64,000 nucleotides of DNA from Manis javanica. Lineage: Eukaryota; Chordata; Mammalia; Pholidota; Manidae. The position numbers and the translations under genes are program-made. The notes under the pieces were generated by a model. It was given only the letters and a program-made list of their open reading frames with translations, searched no databases and was not told the DNA's origin. The stretch is from contig NC_133166.1 of NCBI RefSeq assembly GCF_040802235.1, positions 114,280,991-114,344,990 on the forward strand. The letters run 5' to 3'. Below are positions 44,567 to 57,631 of this stretch, piece by piece; position 1 is the first letter of the stretch; the number at the start of each line of letters is the position of its first letter.

Positions 44567-46595
44567 AGGAAGAAGCAAAAACAAAAAAATCCCATTATTT
44601 TTTGAGACTTTCACAAAAAACAACAGGTCGCTGATCCCTAGTTTCACCTCCATTCCTGTTTAGAGGTCCCGGTCTTTATTTTACTTGAGCTGTTTGTTTT
44701 GTTACTAATTTCATAGTTTTATTTATTGTTATCAAAGTTATTCATGCACACGGTGTAAAGGTCCAAACAGTTCTCTGGGGCTTGTTGTAGAAACCCCCTC
44801 CCCCAACCTCATCGGCTCTTGTCTCATCCCATCCGTCCAATACAGCTGTTACGACTGCACAGGCGTGACTCGCTGCATAACCTCTCCGTTCCCCTTGATC
44901 TAATAAATGTCCTTTTGTGTACTGTTTGCATGTGCTTACCGTTCATTACTCTATAACCCCCAAATATTCCCCAGTTTGCGCAGACACACTCAGTAGCCTG
45001 TCACGTACTCTGAATGACATCCCTTCTCTCAGTCCTCACCTGCTCCAGTGGGACCGGCTCCCCTCCAGCCCTGCTGAACAGCTGTGGGCTTCGGCACGCC
45101 CCTCACGGCCTTCCTGGGAGACCGCTCCCTCCTCTCCTGTGTTGGATCTCCTGTTTCATACGTACCAAGTCATCTTTATTTCCTTGTCCTGGTGGAGCAG
45201 GAAACCGCTTCTAAAAGTTTCCTGAGAAAAGGGGCATGGGAAGCAAAGCTTCGAGGTCTTGCATGTCTGAAAATGTATGTATGCCGTTCTCACACGTAAG
45301 TCATTGCTTAGTTGCTTACAGAGTCCTATATTGGAAAAATATTCCCTCAGAAATTTGAAGTCATTGCTTCACTGTGTTCTTTCCTCCAGTGGATGACATT
45401 CTAGCTCTTGATCTTGGCATAAAACCTGTTTTTCCTCTTAGTTCGGGTTCCCCAAGAGACCCTGAGTCATGTGTGCACATGGAGTCACTCAGTGGAGACA
45501 CGCAGAGGGGAGCAGGGAAGGGATCAGGGGAGAGAAGGCGGTCACCATGCTGACTGTGACTGAGGGACTGAGCATGTCTAAGGCTTAGCTCTGCATAGAG
45601 ATTTTGGGGAAATGGTGGCAAACATACATGTCAGAGTTCATGTGTGCAAGGACAAGGAAACTGTGTGTGTGTGCACGTGACATCCTCACAGTCAGCGGCT
45701 GACAGCTGCTCCCAGGGAGGAGGGTAGTAATTCCCCAGCACTTCTGGCCTGCTATGAACCCCACAGAGCAGCCTTCCCTGGCTTTGGAGAGACTATCAGG
45801 CAAAAGAGAGCCAGATACTGGCAGTTAGACGTCAGCAGCAGTTCACTGAAGCGGGGCTGCCCAGGCCGTTAGCGGGGGGCGGGCAGTGATGTCTGCTGTG
45901 GCGACCTGGCTGGGCTGTTACTTGGGAACTCCCATCTGTATTCTTTTGTTTTTTCCTTTTGTCCATATTTTTCTGGACATCTCTTGTCTGGAGGGTTCCA
46001 GCCTGGCTGCCTGAGTTCTGAGCTCTCTGGTTCAAGGATTACCAGAAGATTAACCAGGGTTCCAGGGGAGGACCGGCTGGGAGTCTTGACATTCAGTGGG
46101 AGACTAAACTTTCACTTAATCTTCCTATTTCAGGATGACACCCTTGACTTCTGGGGTCCCCCTGACCAGAGACTCTATAATTGGTGCTTTTCATGGTATA
46201 AATTCTCAGACCTGTGCTGGTCGAGGCAGGGAAGTCACACACTTGCTCTCAGAGGAGAGGTATCGGGTTAAGTGGACTTTCAACCAAACATTCTGTTTTT
46301 AGCCCCATACTCACCTCCATAGGTGACTAGTGTCACTGATTCCTTTTGCAGCTTCTGTGATGTAAATCTGATTGCTTCTCTGCTTTCCCCAATCGGCTAA
46401 ACTAGTCACAATTTACTTCTCAGATTTCGGAGTCCCAAACATGTTGCTGCTGCCGCCGCCGCCTCTAGTGTCTCCGCTCCGCCCCGTGTGGTGTCAGTGC
46501 GTGCCCTCATGAGGCGCCCTTACCTATACGTAGGGAATGGATGGTGAGGTCAGCAGGCCCAGGGGGCAGGGTTTGGACTCCACCTCTTTCGTGTT

Positions 46596-46761
46596 TTAGC
46601 TGTGGAGCTTTGGATGAGGTATCCAACCTCTTTTGGTCTGTGCTCCTTCATCATTAAAAAATGAGAATGCTGCTACCTACCTCAGAGGATTGCTCTGAGG
46701 AAAAAATGAGGACACATACAGGAAAGTACAAAACATATTGTTGAGCGTAGGGTTGCGACTC
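46596..46761 (-). repeat. MIR SINE, unit 2
   Basis: Unit 2 copy of 11160-11325. Confidence 0.65.
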
Positions 46762-47644
46762 AAAAATATCTTGGCTTCATTTTCCTGCATTTGGAGGTTG
46801 GGGAACCAGGGTGATGACTCAAGGAAGACAGCGAGGTAGACAGCAGGCTGGGCGGCTCAGGGGCAGTTTGGTTGGGCCACACCTCCACTGTCCTCTCTTT
46901 CATCCCTATTGCCATTGCCTTGGATCCTGCAGATACAAGATTTTAAAAACATGAACTTACTATCCTATATTCTGGTAACCCCTGTCCCTATGCCAATCAC
47001 AAAAAAAGGGGGTTCTGGGTTTATTATCTCTAGAAATGAATGACCGTAGAACACCAATTATAAATGAGTCAAAATTTTTTCTTTGGGATGTTAAAATCCA
47101 AAGACTCGAGGCATGATAAAAAAAACAGCTTTGGAAGAATAATTCAAGAGTTGATTTTTTTCAACACTGTCACATATATACATAAACACTGATACATGTG
47201 TGCACAGACAAACAGACACACACACTGACTCACATCTGCATGTACACATTCAAAGAACTAGATAAAAATTCACTAGACTTTGGAGTAGGTAAGTCGGGTG
47301 GAAGCTGGGAGCTGGAACAGGTAATGTATGGAGAAACTACTGATGTCCTTTGATCTCTGCCCTCAGAAACGAAGTGACTTCCCCCTTTTTTGGTTGTGGC
47401 ATCAAGCTGCTTGTGAGGAGGTTAGGATTGTTTCAGCAGGAATATAAAGAGAAGAAAAGAGCTAATTATGCATTTATTATGCATCTACTGAAATTCAGAA
47501 GGATTTTCTAGCAATGCAATAGGCTTGAAATCTGGACTCTAAGGGAAGAATCATATTCGCTTAGCTCCCGTTTAACATAATCAAGATCCAGATCTAGAGT
47601 CAACCTTCTACTAAAGAAGGAGGTAATTCGATTTCTTGTCTAAC

Positions 47645-47730
47645 ATCCTCATCTGACTATAATGGTGATAATCACACCTACCTCAAAGGAATGCTTCTGA
47701 AAGGAACTCCGATGTTCTAATGTGGCAACT
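47645..47730 (-). repeat. Partial MIR-like SINE, unit 2
   Basis: Unit 2 copy of 12205-12290. Confidence 0.45.
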
Positions 47731-48619
47731 AGTGTCATGAGGTCAAGGATAGGATGTAAGAGGAACGAGAATCCTGCCCCTTCTTGGCGTGGGGATCGAA
47801 GAAGAGGAAAGCCGGGAGGAGTCAGGAGAGCAAAGCTGGAATCATAGAGGCTTAACGTGGAATTGGGGAAACGGCTTCAAAAACATCTAGAAAATGGAAG
47901 AACTTTCCTAAATTGGCACAAACTTGTGTCTAATTTAGATGAGTGGGCAAATTAGGGTGACCTGGCAAGGAGGTAAGGCCTCCCCCTCTAGTCCTTCCCC
48001 AGGTAGGTACTGAGCTGAGCCATGGGCCTGGCATGGGGCACAGTGTGACAAGAAGATAACGAATGGACAGCATGTGGTTGGGACAGCTTGGGTCAGGGAC
48101 TAGATGAAGGACGTGGTGGACATTTAGGGGGTCCACTGGGCTTTCCAGAACCACAGGGAGGTTGCTTCTGCTCGTAAGTAGCGATGAGATCAGACCCAGC
48201 CAAGGGAGACCCAAGAAATACTCCAGCTATTGAGATGAACCAAAGGCCAGCAGGGTGACTGTAACCAAATACACATTGACCCATAAGCACCCCTCCGGTG
48301 GCAGAACCCCCAGGAGGCAGAGGACCCAATGCAATGGGCCACCCTGGGCGTCCCTACCTAGTAAGCCACATTCCCCTCCCCATTTGCAGGGCAAAGCTGC
48401 AAGGTCTGGGGACCTGCCTAGACTCAGGGCGCGCGCGAGGGTGGACACGCCCTCCCCACCTGGGTCCCACACGCTCACTAACAGCCCGGCCTGGAACCAC
48501 AGTCTCTGGCTGGGCAGGAGGACAGCTGCCCTTCCCTGTCCTGCCTTGACACCAGTGACCTGGGTTCTGTCTGGCTGTGGCCACCCTCTCCTCAGCCTTG
48601 TGCGATGCAGGGGCCCCCA

Positions 48620-48920
48620 CCGACGCCTTGCAGGTGCGCGGCGTGGCCGGGGCGGGCGGCGGCGGGGGCAGGGGTCGGTGCGCAGCCGGTGCAGCGCGGC
48701 CGACTCACCTGCATGGCCGCGGCCCCGCGGAGTCGGCAGCGGCTGGCGGCCCGGTGTGCGCCCGCCCTGACTTCCGCGTGGGGCTCGCCGCTCCCTCCCC
48801 GCCCCTGCCACCTGCTCCCGCCACGCCCCTGCCCTTCCCTGGCGCCTTCCGGGGACCCCTCCCGCCTCCGGAGGCCGTCGCCCCCACCTGCGGGGACGCT
48901 TCCCGTTCATTGGGGGGGGC
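48620..48920. promoter_or_regulatory. CpG island 1, unit 2
   Basis: Unit 2 copy, with the same minus-strand ATGCAG|GTGAGT (exon end 48709). Confidence 0.5.
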
Positions 48921-50469
48921 TGCCTCAGTCCTCCTTGCTGACCCCAGGACCCCAACCTCATCAGCCTCCGAGGCCGATCCCCTAAGAGGAGAAACCGCGG
49001 CGGGAGGGCCGAGGGTGGGGCAGATGCCCAAGAACCCAGCCTTCTCCCGGCCTGAGCCTAGGCTTTGTGGGCCCGGTGGGGAGGGCAGCCTCGGGGTCCT
49101 TAGGACGGGGGGCTGGCCCTGGGCTGCAGGACCGAGGGGCGGCTTCACCGCTTCCTGTGGGTCAGCCGCAGACGGCTCCAGGCCCCCAGGGCGGGCCTGT
49201 CCTTTGGGAGACAGTAACTGCCCCCGGAGGAGGTTGGGGTGAAGCTGGGACTCGGGGCAGGAGCTCAGCTGGGCAAGGCACACGGAGACGCTGAGCTGCG
49301 TGTGGGGGCGTGGCCGGCAGGGAGGCGCCCCGACGTCACGGGAGTTAGGAGCTCCCCTAGTGTCGGGGGGCAGCACTACGCAGCCCATGCAAGCCTGGGT
49401 TGATCCGGACTTGAAACGGGCCACCCCAGGCTCTCCCGGGATAGCATGGCCCCACCCACACTTCTGCTTGGGGGCCCCACGGCAGGCTGGGACAGGACCA
49501 GGGCCGACCTGTGAGGTGGCAGAGGCGGGAGGGGGGGGGCGTCTGGCAGCACAGACCCTGTGCAACTCTGATGGAGCAAATGTGGACAAACACCGCCAAG
49601 GTGGAGGGACAGAAAACCGCCACAAACTGTAGTGGCTTCATTAAATCTGTCTGTTTCTCGGGAGGCCACCGGTCCAGGAGGAGCGGCACTTTTTGCTCTG
49701 CCGTCTTGAGCACATGGGCTCACCACACGGCTCAGAATGGCTAGTCAAGCACCAGGCATCCCAGCCGCCTTCGAGGCAGGAAGAGGAGAGGGAGGGAGGC
49801 GCGCCCCGCCCTTCACAGGGATGGCCGCCGGCCACACCTCGCTGCAGGGAGCCCGGAAAGTCCGGCTGCCCTCCTGAGGACGAAGGTCGGCAGGTCCCGG
49901 GGGCACTCAGCAGCCTGCTCCGGCCGGAGGGCCTCGGCGCTGTTAGTGCTCAGGAACCGGACTCCGCAAGGGCTTCTGGGCTTCAGCGACTGGAACTCAA
50001 GGTCCACATGCCCACTGAGCTGCTGGACTCTCCGTCACGCCCCCGTCTCAGGATGCTCTGAGCTCACATCTTCACGGTGTTGGGCCGCTAGCCGTCGGGG
50101 TTTGATGGGTCATCTCACGTGTCTACCCAGCCGCTCTCTTTTTCAGTGTCTTTACTCACAGTCCCTAGGTTATTCCCACAGAAACACTGCTTCTCGCTCC
50201 CACCTTCCCCAGGTGCTAGGGAACCTGAGTTACATGGGGCCCTTGCTGCTCAACAGCTGCACCTGTGGCCCCCGGAGCAAAGGCAGCGCCTCTAACGCGG
50301 GCGGTTGTGGCGGGGGGTGGGGGCACTGGAGTCACTTCCTGACCCTCCGGGGGCGATGGGCAGTGAGGGCAGATTCTGCCTGGTCCCACCTGAAGAGAAG
50401 CCCCGTATAGCCCTTTCAGAACAAAGGTGAGCAATGAGAACCAAAAGCCTGCAAACTGGTCATACTTTG

Positions 50470-50750
50470 GTCCATTAATTTACTCTTTGGAAACTATCCT
50501 AAGAAAAAAAATCCAAAAGAATGCAAATATGTATAAATGTGGTCTTTGAGGCAAAAACTGTAAACCACCTAGATGTTCAGCACTGGGGACAGCATGGGCA
50601 GCCACGGAATACTCATGCTGATTGGGCTGCTCTTAAAAACGACCCTTTCGAAGAGTTTATGACAACGCAGGAAGATGCTCGTGTTACAATTGAAGTGAAA
50701 ACACAGATTGCAAATATGCACTTTTACAAATCTCAACGAATTTAAAATGC
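50470..50750 (+). repeat. Old LINE 3'-end fragment, unit 2
   Basis: Unit 2 copy of 15030-15310. Confidence 0.55.
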
Positions 50751-52814
50751 ATTAAAATACTGGAAGAGCACATTAAATATTTGATATTTATATTCGCTTA
50801 GTGATTTGAGCTGTGCATAGTGGAGTTCTTGTTTTCTTTTATTTGCTTTCTTTGAACTTTCTACAACAAACACACATTACTGCTATAAACTTTATTATTA
50901 GATTTACATTATCATCATGCTAAAGTCTTTCATTATGAATTTCATTTTCCCCAGACTCAGCCTTGCTCTCTGCGTGAGTCATGAGCGCATCTTGTGAAGA
51001 ATATGCAGGCAGGGGGGCCGCCCTGCTGCCGCACAGCCGACCCTGCCCTGTCTCGGGCAGAGAACTGCAGCTGAGGCCCGTGTGGGCCTCCTGCTCTTCC
51101 CCTGTGGACCCTGGACCCTGCTCCCCTTTCCTTCTTCCTCAAGCCCCAGAGAACCCTGTCCCCTGTCCTCTTCCCTCTGAGGGCCAAGGTGCCGCAGGTG
51201 GCAGGCCCCTCACTTCCCACTGTCTCCAGGGTGCCTCAGGCCTCTTTGAACTGTGGGCTGGGGGCCACCTCGTGGAGCAGGTCAGGAGGACAAAGCCACT
51301 AGGCGTGCCCCAGGCGAATCGCACAGGCACGAGTGAGCACGGCTCGTCCCCACCCGGGATCTGACTTCCCAACCCCAGTGGCCTGGATGTGGCCCAAAGA
51401 CGCTCTGATGTCTTGCTGAGGATGCTTCTCAGAGGAAGCACAGCCAGGTCACTGGGGCTTGGGGCCTGCTGAGTTCTCTCTGGACTGGTCCTGGGCACCC
51501 CCAGTCACCCTGGCTGACAGCACCTGTTTGGGGAGGCAGACCTCCCTGGCCTCAGGCCCCTGCAGGGTTGACCACTGTCCTACAATGGGCCTCTGCTCCT
51601 CGAGCCTGCCAGAAGCCGGTCCTTGCTTGTCACACCAGGGTAGCATTGTGTGGGGACCCAGGCCCCTCACCCCAGGGACACGTTTATCTCCCTGCTGCAC
51701 CCCCAACACCTTCTGTGGCCTTACATTTTCACCAGTTCCTGTTTTCTGTCTTAAGGAGCTTAGAGCTGTTCGTGGCTGAGTTGGCAGTCCTGCTGTTTCC
51801 AATTCTTTCATCAACCCTAAGAAAACTCCAGGTAGCAGGTGTGCATGTGCAAGGGTGTTTTTTGTGATCTACTCACCTTTACAGATTTGCCACACCAGTG
51901 GGAAGAGCAGTCATTGTTCTTTACAAATTCACAACTTCCTGTCCCTTCCCTGCAAGGATATTTTTAGAAAGCATTTTTGCCAATATTTCCCCTACTTACC
52001 ACCATGAATTCCCACAGGCCTAAGGAGACCTTGGGGTGTAGGCCAAGCCTCACCCACGTGAGCTTTGACCCAGGTCTGTGCAGTCTGGTCTGGAGGGACA
52101 GCAGCTTCCGTGTGTGGATAAAATGAACGTTCCTGTGGCCAGGATCCTCAACTGGCCCTGGCTGGCTTGCTCACTACACACGTGTGAGCAATACGTTGCT
52201 ACTGACTCTACATAAAGAGCACTGCCTAGGGCTCTGGGTGATACGGTGGCACGGCTGCAAGGTGCAGGAGAGCAGATCAGAGAACTGGCGTGGTGGCAGC
52301 GCTGAGGACAGAGGCCCAGAGGACGGCTGTGCGGGATGACTGCGGGCAGAGAGGCCCAGAGGCAGAGACCGGCTTGCTTCCTGCAGACTCACGCTGAGTG
52401 ATGGATATTAGCGATTGACCTGCCACCGTGGAAATAAAGTTGGGTATAACCCTTTCACCCCAAGAACACTCTACTGTCATTTCTTTGGTCACATTGAACC
52501 ATAGTGAACTTGCCCGGGGCTGAAACCCATTGGCAAGATAATTGGTGACAGTCGGCAGGGTTCATTGGTGACAAAGGATAAAACAATAGATTGCCCTGCC
52601 CAGCCAGGGAGGATTTCCAAGCCAGGCTCTCTCCCCCTAGACACAAAGGCTTTGCTTCTTGATGGAAAACTCTTCTACCCACTACACCCTGACCAGGTAT
52701 AGCCCCCACTACCTCGGCTTATACTTTGAGACACACATTTCTCACTACTTCCACCTTCTTAGATGGTCATTTGGACATGGAATTGTTCATCATATGGCAT
52801 CTTCCATTTTTTAA

Positions 52815-53000
52815 GCCCTTCCTATCTGCCAGGAAACTGCTAGGTCCTTTAATGTCTTAATTTTCACAAAGACACCGTGAGGGAGATACTAGGCCAACCC
52901 CCATTTTACAGATAATGGAACCAAGGCACAGAGAGGTAAAGTGCCTTGTCCAGGGTCACACAGCGAGTGCATGGGAGAGCTCAGGCCTGCAGTCCCTTCG
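52815..53000 (+). repeat. MIR SINE, unit 2
   Basis: Unit 2 copy of 17375-17560. Confidence 0.85.
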
Positions 53001-53804
53001 TATAACCTTGCAGAAAACGGAACTCTCCTCTCTGAAGGATGCTTGCAGTGTGTGCGTGGGATGCAATGCAAGGAGATGTAACCCAGGCCTCCGAGGGCCA
53101 AAAGGATGCTGAAAACTGAGCATGTGGTTTGTGTGAATGGTTCCAATGAGCCCTTTGCGCCCTTGACCACCTGGCTGGCGTGCAGTTGTCTCTCAGCCCT
53201 GGCCTTCCTTAGATCCTCAGACTCGCTCAGGCTGTGCACAGGCTGCTCCCTCTGCCTGCAAAGCCGCCCTCCCTTCACGTGGTCTCTCCCTTGTCCCCTG
53301 GTTTGGGCACATGCCCCCCAGTCGTAGTTAGGCGCCCTCTGCTCCCTCTAAGCAGCCTGCTGGGCGTTTCTCTCCACCATTGTACTGGCTGTGGGTCTCC
53401 CCCAAGGTGCAATTTGCCAGGAGGCAGGGGCTGGTTCCCAGGACCCAGGAAACCCCGTAGCAGGTACTCCACAGATGACTGCTGACGATTCAGCCCCTGA
53501 CATTTTCTCCAATTTCTTGCCGCCCATAGTCTCTCCAGGGGCTGCCGACCCCTGTCACCCTCATATGGCCTCCACTCAACATATCCCGCCAGATTCCGGT
53601 GCCTAGAGCACTCCAAGTTCACAGCTGCTCCCTGCCGAGGAGCACAGCGCCCCCCCGGGGCTAAGCCCGGTTTAAACTGTGAGCAATGCCTGGAATGTTG
53701 CCCTGTCCCCTCATCTCCCCCGTGAAGCCTCCCGATGCCCCGTCAGGACCCCCGGCACTGGAGACTGTCTGCTGACCCTTTCTGAGTTAGATGTGCCTCA
53801 GAGC

Positions 53805-54270
53805 AGGGCCCGCAGGGTGGCAGCGCGGGGCGGAGGCGGGAGGCGGCGCGGGCGGGCACGGGCGGCGGGCGGCTTGGGAAGAGGGGGCGGCGGCCCCAGG
53901 ACTGGGGGTGGCAGCCGCGGGCCGTGTCGGTGGGCGGCGGGAGCGGCTGTTGGGAGCGCAGCGTCGTAGGAGGGCGGTGGCGGCCGCTACCGACGACTCC
54001 GTGCCCCCAGCGGATGCCATCAGCGCCGGGCTCCGCGGACCCCCAGTTCGCACGCCTGCCCCCGCCGCTGGGGCGGCACCTCCGCGGGCTGACACCGCCG
54101 GGGCCCTGCGCCGCCGGCCGCCCCCGCCTCCGGCCTCAGACTCCGCGCACCACCCGCAGAGGGCCGCCCTTCCCGGGGACCCCGCTGCCTGCTCCCACGC
54201 AGACCTCGCCGCCTCCCAGCAGCAGCAGCTTGAAGTACGGAGCGACCCGAACACTGGCGTTTTCTCCGGA
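53805..54270. promoter_or_regulatory. CpG island 2, unit 2
   Basis: Unit 2 copy of 18365-18830. Confidence 0.5.
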
Positions 54271-54341
54271 AGTTTTGGGCCGGTCCAGGGCTCATTAGAC
54301 TTTGGGAATGTATTCATCTCATTCATTGAACAATATGTGAA

Positions 54342-54364
54342 ATGTGTGTGTGTGTGTGTGTGTG

Positions 54365-54432
<68 letters not shown>
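54342..54432 (+). repeat. Compound microsatellite (GT)n-(TC)n-(AC)n, unit 2
   Basis: Exactly the same length as the unit 1 copy. Confidence 0.98.
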
Positions 54433-54435
<3 letters not shown>

Positions 54436-54669
54436 TACACTTACCGTCCAGCCACACTGTGCCTGGTGGTATGCGAGATGGGAGGAGATGGGAGGAATTT
54501 GGGACGCAGGCCCAGCAATAAACAACACAGTAAAAGGCAGGAAGTGAGGAAGATTCCTAACGTCCTCTTCAGCAGACAAGCACTCAGCCCACCTGGGGGG
54601 CTGGGCAGGTGGTCTTGTTTGATAGGCTCTCAGACCCAGAGGCCAGTTATCTCAGGAGAAATCAGAGCA

Positions 54670-55022
54670 GTAAACTTCCTGTATTAAGTTAATTTTAAAT
54701 ATTCAGGGACCGCTTAACAGGTCTGCACCCTCAGCCCATGATCACATTCCTGAAAAATCCTTAAAAGGGGGAACCCCCAACCTTTCAGGGCACTCCTCTC
54801 TCTGAGGTCGCCCACACTTTCTAAGTGTGTAACCTTTTAATCTTAAACTTTCTCCAACCTTTCAAGGCGCCTCTCCTCGCTGAGGTTGCCTGCTGCACTT
54901 TTTCTCTCTTTAAGGAACTTTAAATAAAACCTGTGCTCTGCTCCACTACTGTGTCTCTGCCCTTCATGTCTTTGTCGCGCCAGGGACAAGAACCGAGGAA
55001 AATACACAACGTCCCCCCAACA
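54670..55022 (+). repeat. Older LTR-like fragment, unit 2
   Basis: Unit 2 copy of 19230-19582. Confidence 0.45.
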
Positions 55023-56600
55023 TTAGTGCGCCAGACAGGTTGTTTGGTTTTCCTTAATGAAAAAATAGTGTATGCTCTTGTAACTTGCATGGCATGTTAA
55101 TTTGCTAAGGATTTCCACATTTGAAACTGGGGACCCCTAAAGGAGCCTGTTCAGGAAGCCCCTGGGTCTGCCGGCCTCTCCGGGAAGGGTGTTTCCTGTG
55201 CAGAGTAAAGGTGCACAGTTTCCTGCGTTAATATGGGCACGAGCCGCATCGTACGTACTTGAGGGTTGGCTACAGCTGCGCAGTGGCCAGGAGGTATTTG
55301 CATGACAGTGTAGACATAACCAATCTAAGAAATTCATTTTATTTTCCAAAAGAATTGGTGGCTTTGACCTAATTTTGTACCTGGCAGGGAAAAGGGGATA
55401 AATAAAGAGATGAGAGAACTTTCTCCAGGTCACTTGATTCATGCAGAGGCAGACGCAGAAAGAGGAGCCGGGGCTACTGACTGAAGACCGCCTCGCACTC
55501 ACTTTTGGGTGTTCAACTCTGTAAGAGAACTTGTAGAGTTAAAATTGTCTATAATGTCGTAGGGTTTAGGGCCCTTACAGATGAGATTTTGTAGTTTCTG
55601 TTTGTGGTAAGGTGAATGCCTTTAACTGGGGAGTGCCGACCCCCCTTGGGCTGGACAGCGGGTGATCACTGCCAGAATGCACCCGTGTTTCTCTAGGCAG
55701 GGCCCATGGAAGCTGCTTCAGTGGTGGTAGAGTGAGTCCAGGTTGGCACAGTCTGTTTTCTTGTTCAGCTGCCATCGGATTTAGTCTTTTTTCATCTGCT
55801 ATTTTCTGGGTGTCTCGGGAAGTACCAGAGGCCCAAGAGAGCTAGCATTCTCCTTAGGGAAATTGTTTACTGGCCTTAATTTGCTAATCTTTGGATCTGT
55901 TATTTGCCAGCTGCCTTTGAAGCGGGTGACCAGGGAATCTGTAAGCCTCAGTAAACATCTTTTATTATGTAAAATCGTCATTTGGGGGTTGTCAGCTCTG
56001 CAGTGAGGAACAGGCATTTGTCGCTTCTTACTGCCTTCAGGATGTAGGAAGTTGAGGCGGGAAGAGATCTACTGGCACACGTTTGCGTCTGTCTGGCAGA
56101 TGAAAAACACTTAAGAGCGATGAGGGCCAAGACTTTATCTTGTTTTTACCTCTTAGGGAAATGATGCTGTCTTAGGCTGTCACCCTGAAACACTGCACAG
56201 TTTGTTTAAAAAATTGCTGGTGTAATTGCAGAGGTTCCTTGGCGCATGCATCCGGAGAAACTCCTCATCTGAATTTTGTAGTGAGTTAACTTTTGAACAT
56301 GTAAAAAGATTTGTGGCGACAAATGACTTGGGACAGGAATCCTTCCAAGATTAATTATGTGCTTTCATGTCCTTTTAAAACCCGTGTAAGGCGTTTAATC
56401 TCCTTTAAATGGCTTGATATCACCTCCAGGCACATCCTAGTTAGTTGTGAAAACCCGAGCGCTGCCCTCAACAGCCGTTGAAGCAGTTGAAGCGTGGAGG
56501 CTGCCGGCTGCAGTGTGTTGTTTGAGCTTCTGTGTCTGTGTAGTTTTCCTGACTCTTTCCTTCCTGCCCACTACTTACTTTCAGAGCTTCCTTGAGTTTC
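55023..56600. other. Unassigned stretch before the provirus, unit 2
   Basis: Copy of 19583-21160. Confidence 0.45.
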
Positions 56601-56604
56601 CCTG

Positions 56605-57127
56605 TGTAGGACCCCAACCTCCCTGAGAAATAAGTTAGCCTAAGAGTAGCCATCTTGAAGCCCAAAAAGCCATTCTGATATATGACTCAGAGGGAACAAC
56701 TGAAACCAGGTAACTCCTCTGGAAAAACAAGTTAATCAATCATGACTACTGGCAGCGCTAACCTTTCGGTTAGTTAAGCATAAAAGCTGACCCTACCTTG
56801 CTACACCCCCAGGACGTGGCACCAACTCAGAAATCGTAGGTTTGAAAAATTACTGCCTTTGTAGTATTGTTATCTTGCTATGTAGTATTGTTATCTTGTT
56901 ACTACAACATAATCTGTAACCATGGTAAATCTCTAGGGCTAAATGCCTCAGAAAATCCTATATAACCACTTAGTTGTAAGTACTCAGGGTCCTCGTTGAG
57001 ACCTGCTGCGACAGGCTGACTTGGACCCCAACTAGTTGGCTTCCGAATAAATTCCTCTTGCTTGTTGCATCAAGAAACGTCTTTGGTGAGTGATTTGGGG
57101 CGGCGCCTTCCTCAGGGGAATCCAACA
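56605..57127 (+). repeat. 5' LTR of provirus, unit 2
   Basis: Identical to the unit 1 5' LTR. Confidence 0.95.
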
Positions 57128-57129
57128 TT

Positions 57130-57147
57130 TGGGGGCTCGTCCGGGAT
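57130..57147 (+). other. Primer binding site for tRNA-Pro, unit 2
   Basis: Same 18 bases as in unit 1, two bases after the 5' LTR. Confidence 0.95.
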
Positions 57148-57604
57148 CATGCGTTCACCCCGCTTCACTCCCGAAGTCGCTCTTGGAGGAAGAGGTAAGA
57201 TTAGTGGCGCCTTGAGTTGTCTGTGTTCTGTCTTCTGTTTTTCAGTGAGACCGGTCAGAATTCTGAAAAGGGGTACCCACTGTCTGGCAGCTGTCCCGAT
57301 CCCGTAAAGGGGTCGAGACTGCGGTCGGTAGACGTACTAGGAGCACCGCAGGCTGCAACCCTGGGGGACGCCTCGGGGAGGTTGGGAGGCCAGGGACGCC
57401 TGGTAGCCTCCCGTCTGTTTTTCTGGCAAGGTGAATCTGATGAGATAGGGTTGATTTTCAGGTGCCAGGAATATCAACCCTCTGATTCCTTTCGGTTTCT
57501 GTTTGAAAATCTGAGAAAAAACAAAAAGCGGCCGCTGTGTGTCTAATCTGTGTGTGTCTCTGTTTTTTGTGTCTTTCATGTGCCTAATAATTGTTATACT
57601 GACA

Positions 57605-57631
57605 ATGGGACAGACTCAGACAACCCCCTAA
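57605..57631 (+). pseudogene. gag stub, unit 2
   Basis: Unit 2 copy, identical, ending at the same stop. Confidence 0.85.

Larger units (their letters stand above)
44567..48619. other. Gene-free stretch, unit 2
   Basis: Copy of 9131-13179. It carries a 4-bp GACA insertion near 47,207 and a few substitutions (for example 47,604 and 48,382). Confidence 0.5.
48921..53804. other. GC-rich stretch without an assignable gene, unit 2
   Basis: Copy of 13481-18364. One substitution noticed, at 53,100. Confidence 0.5.
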
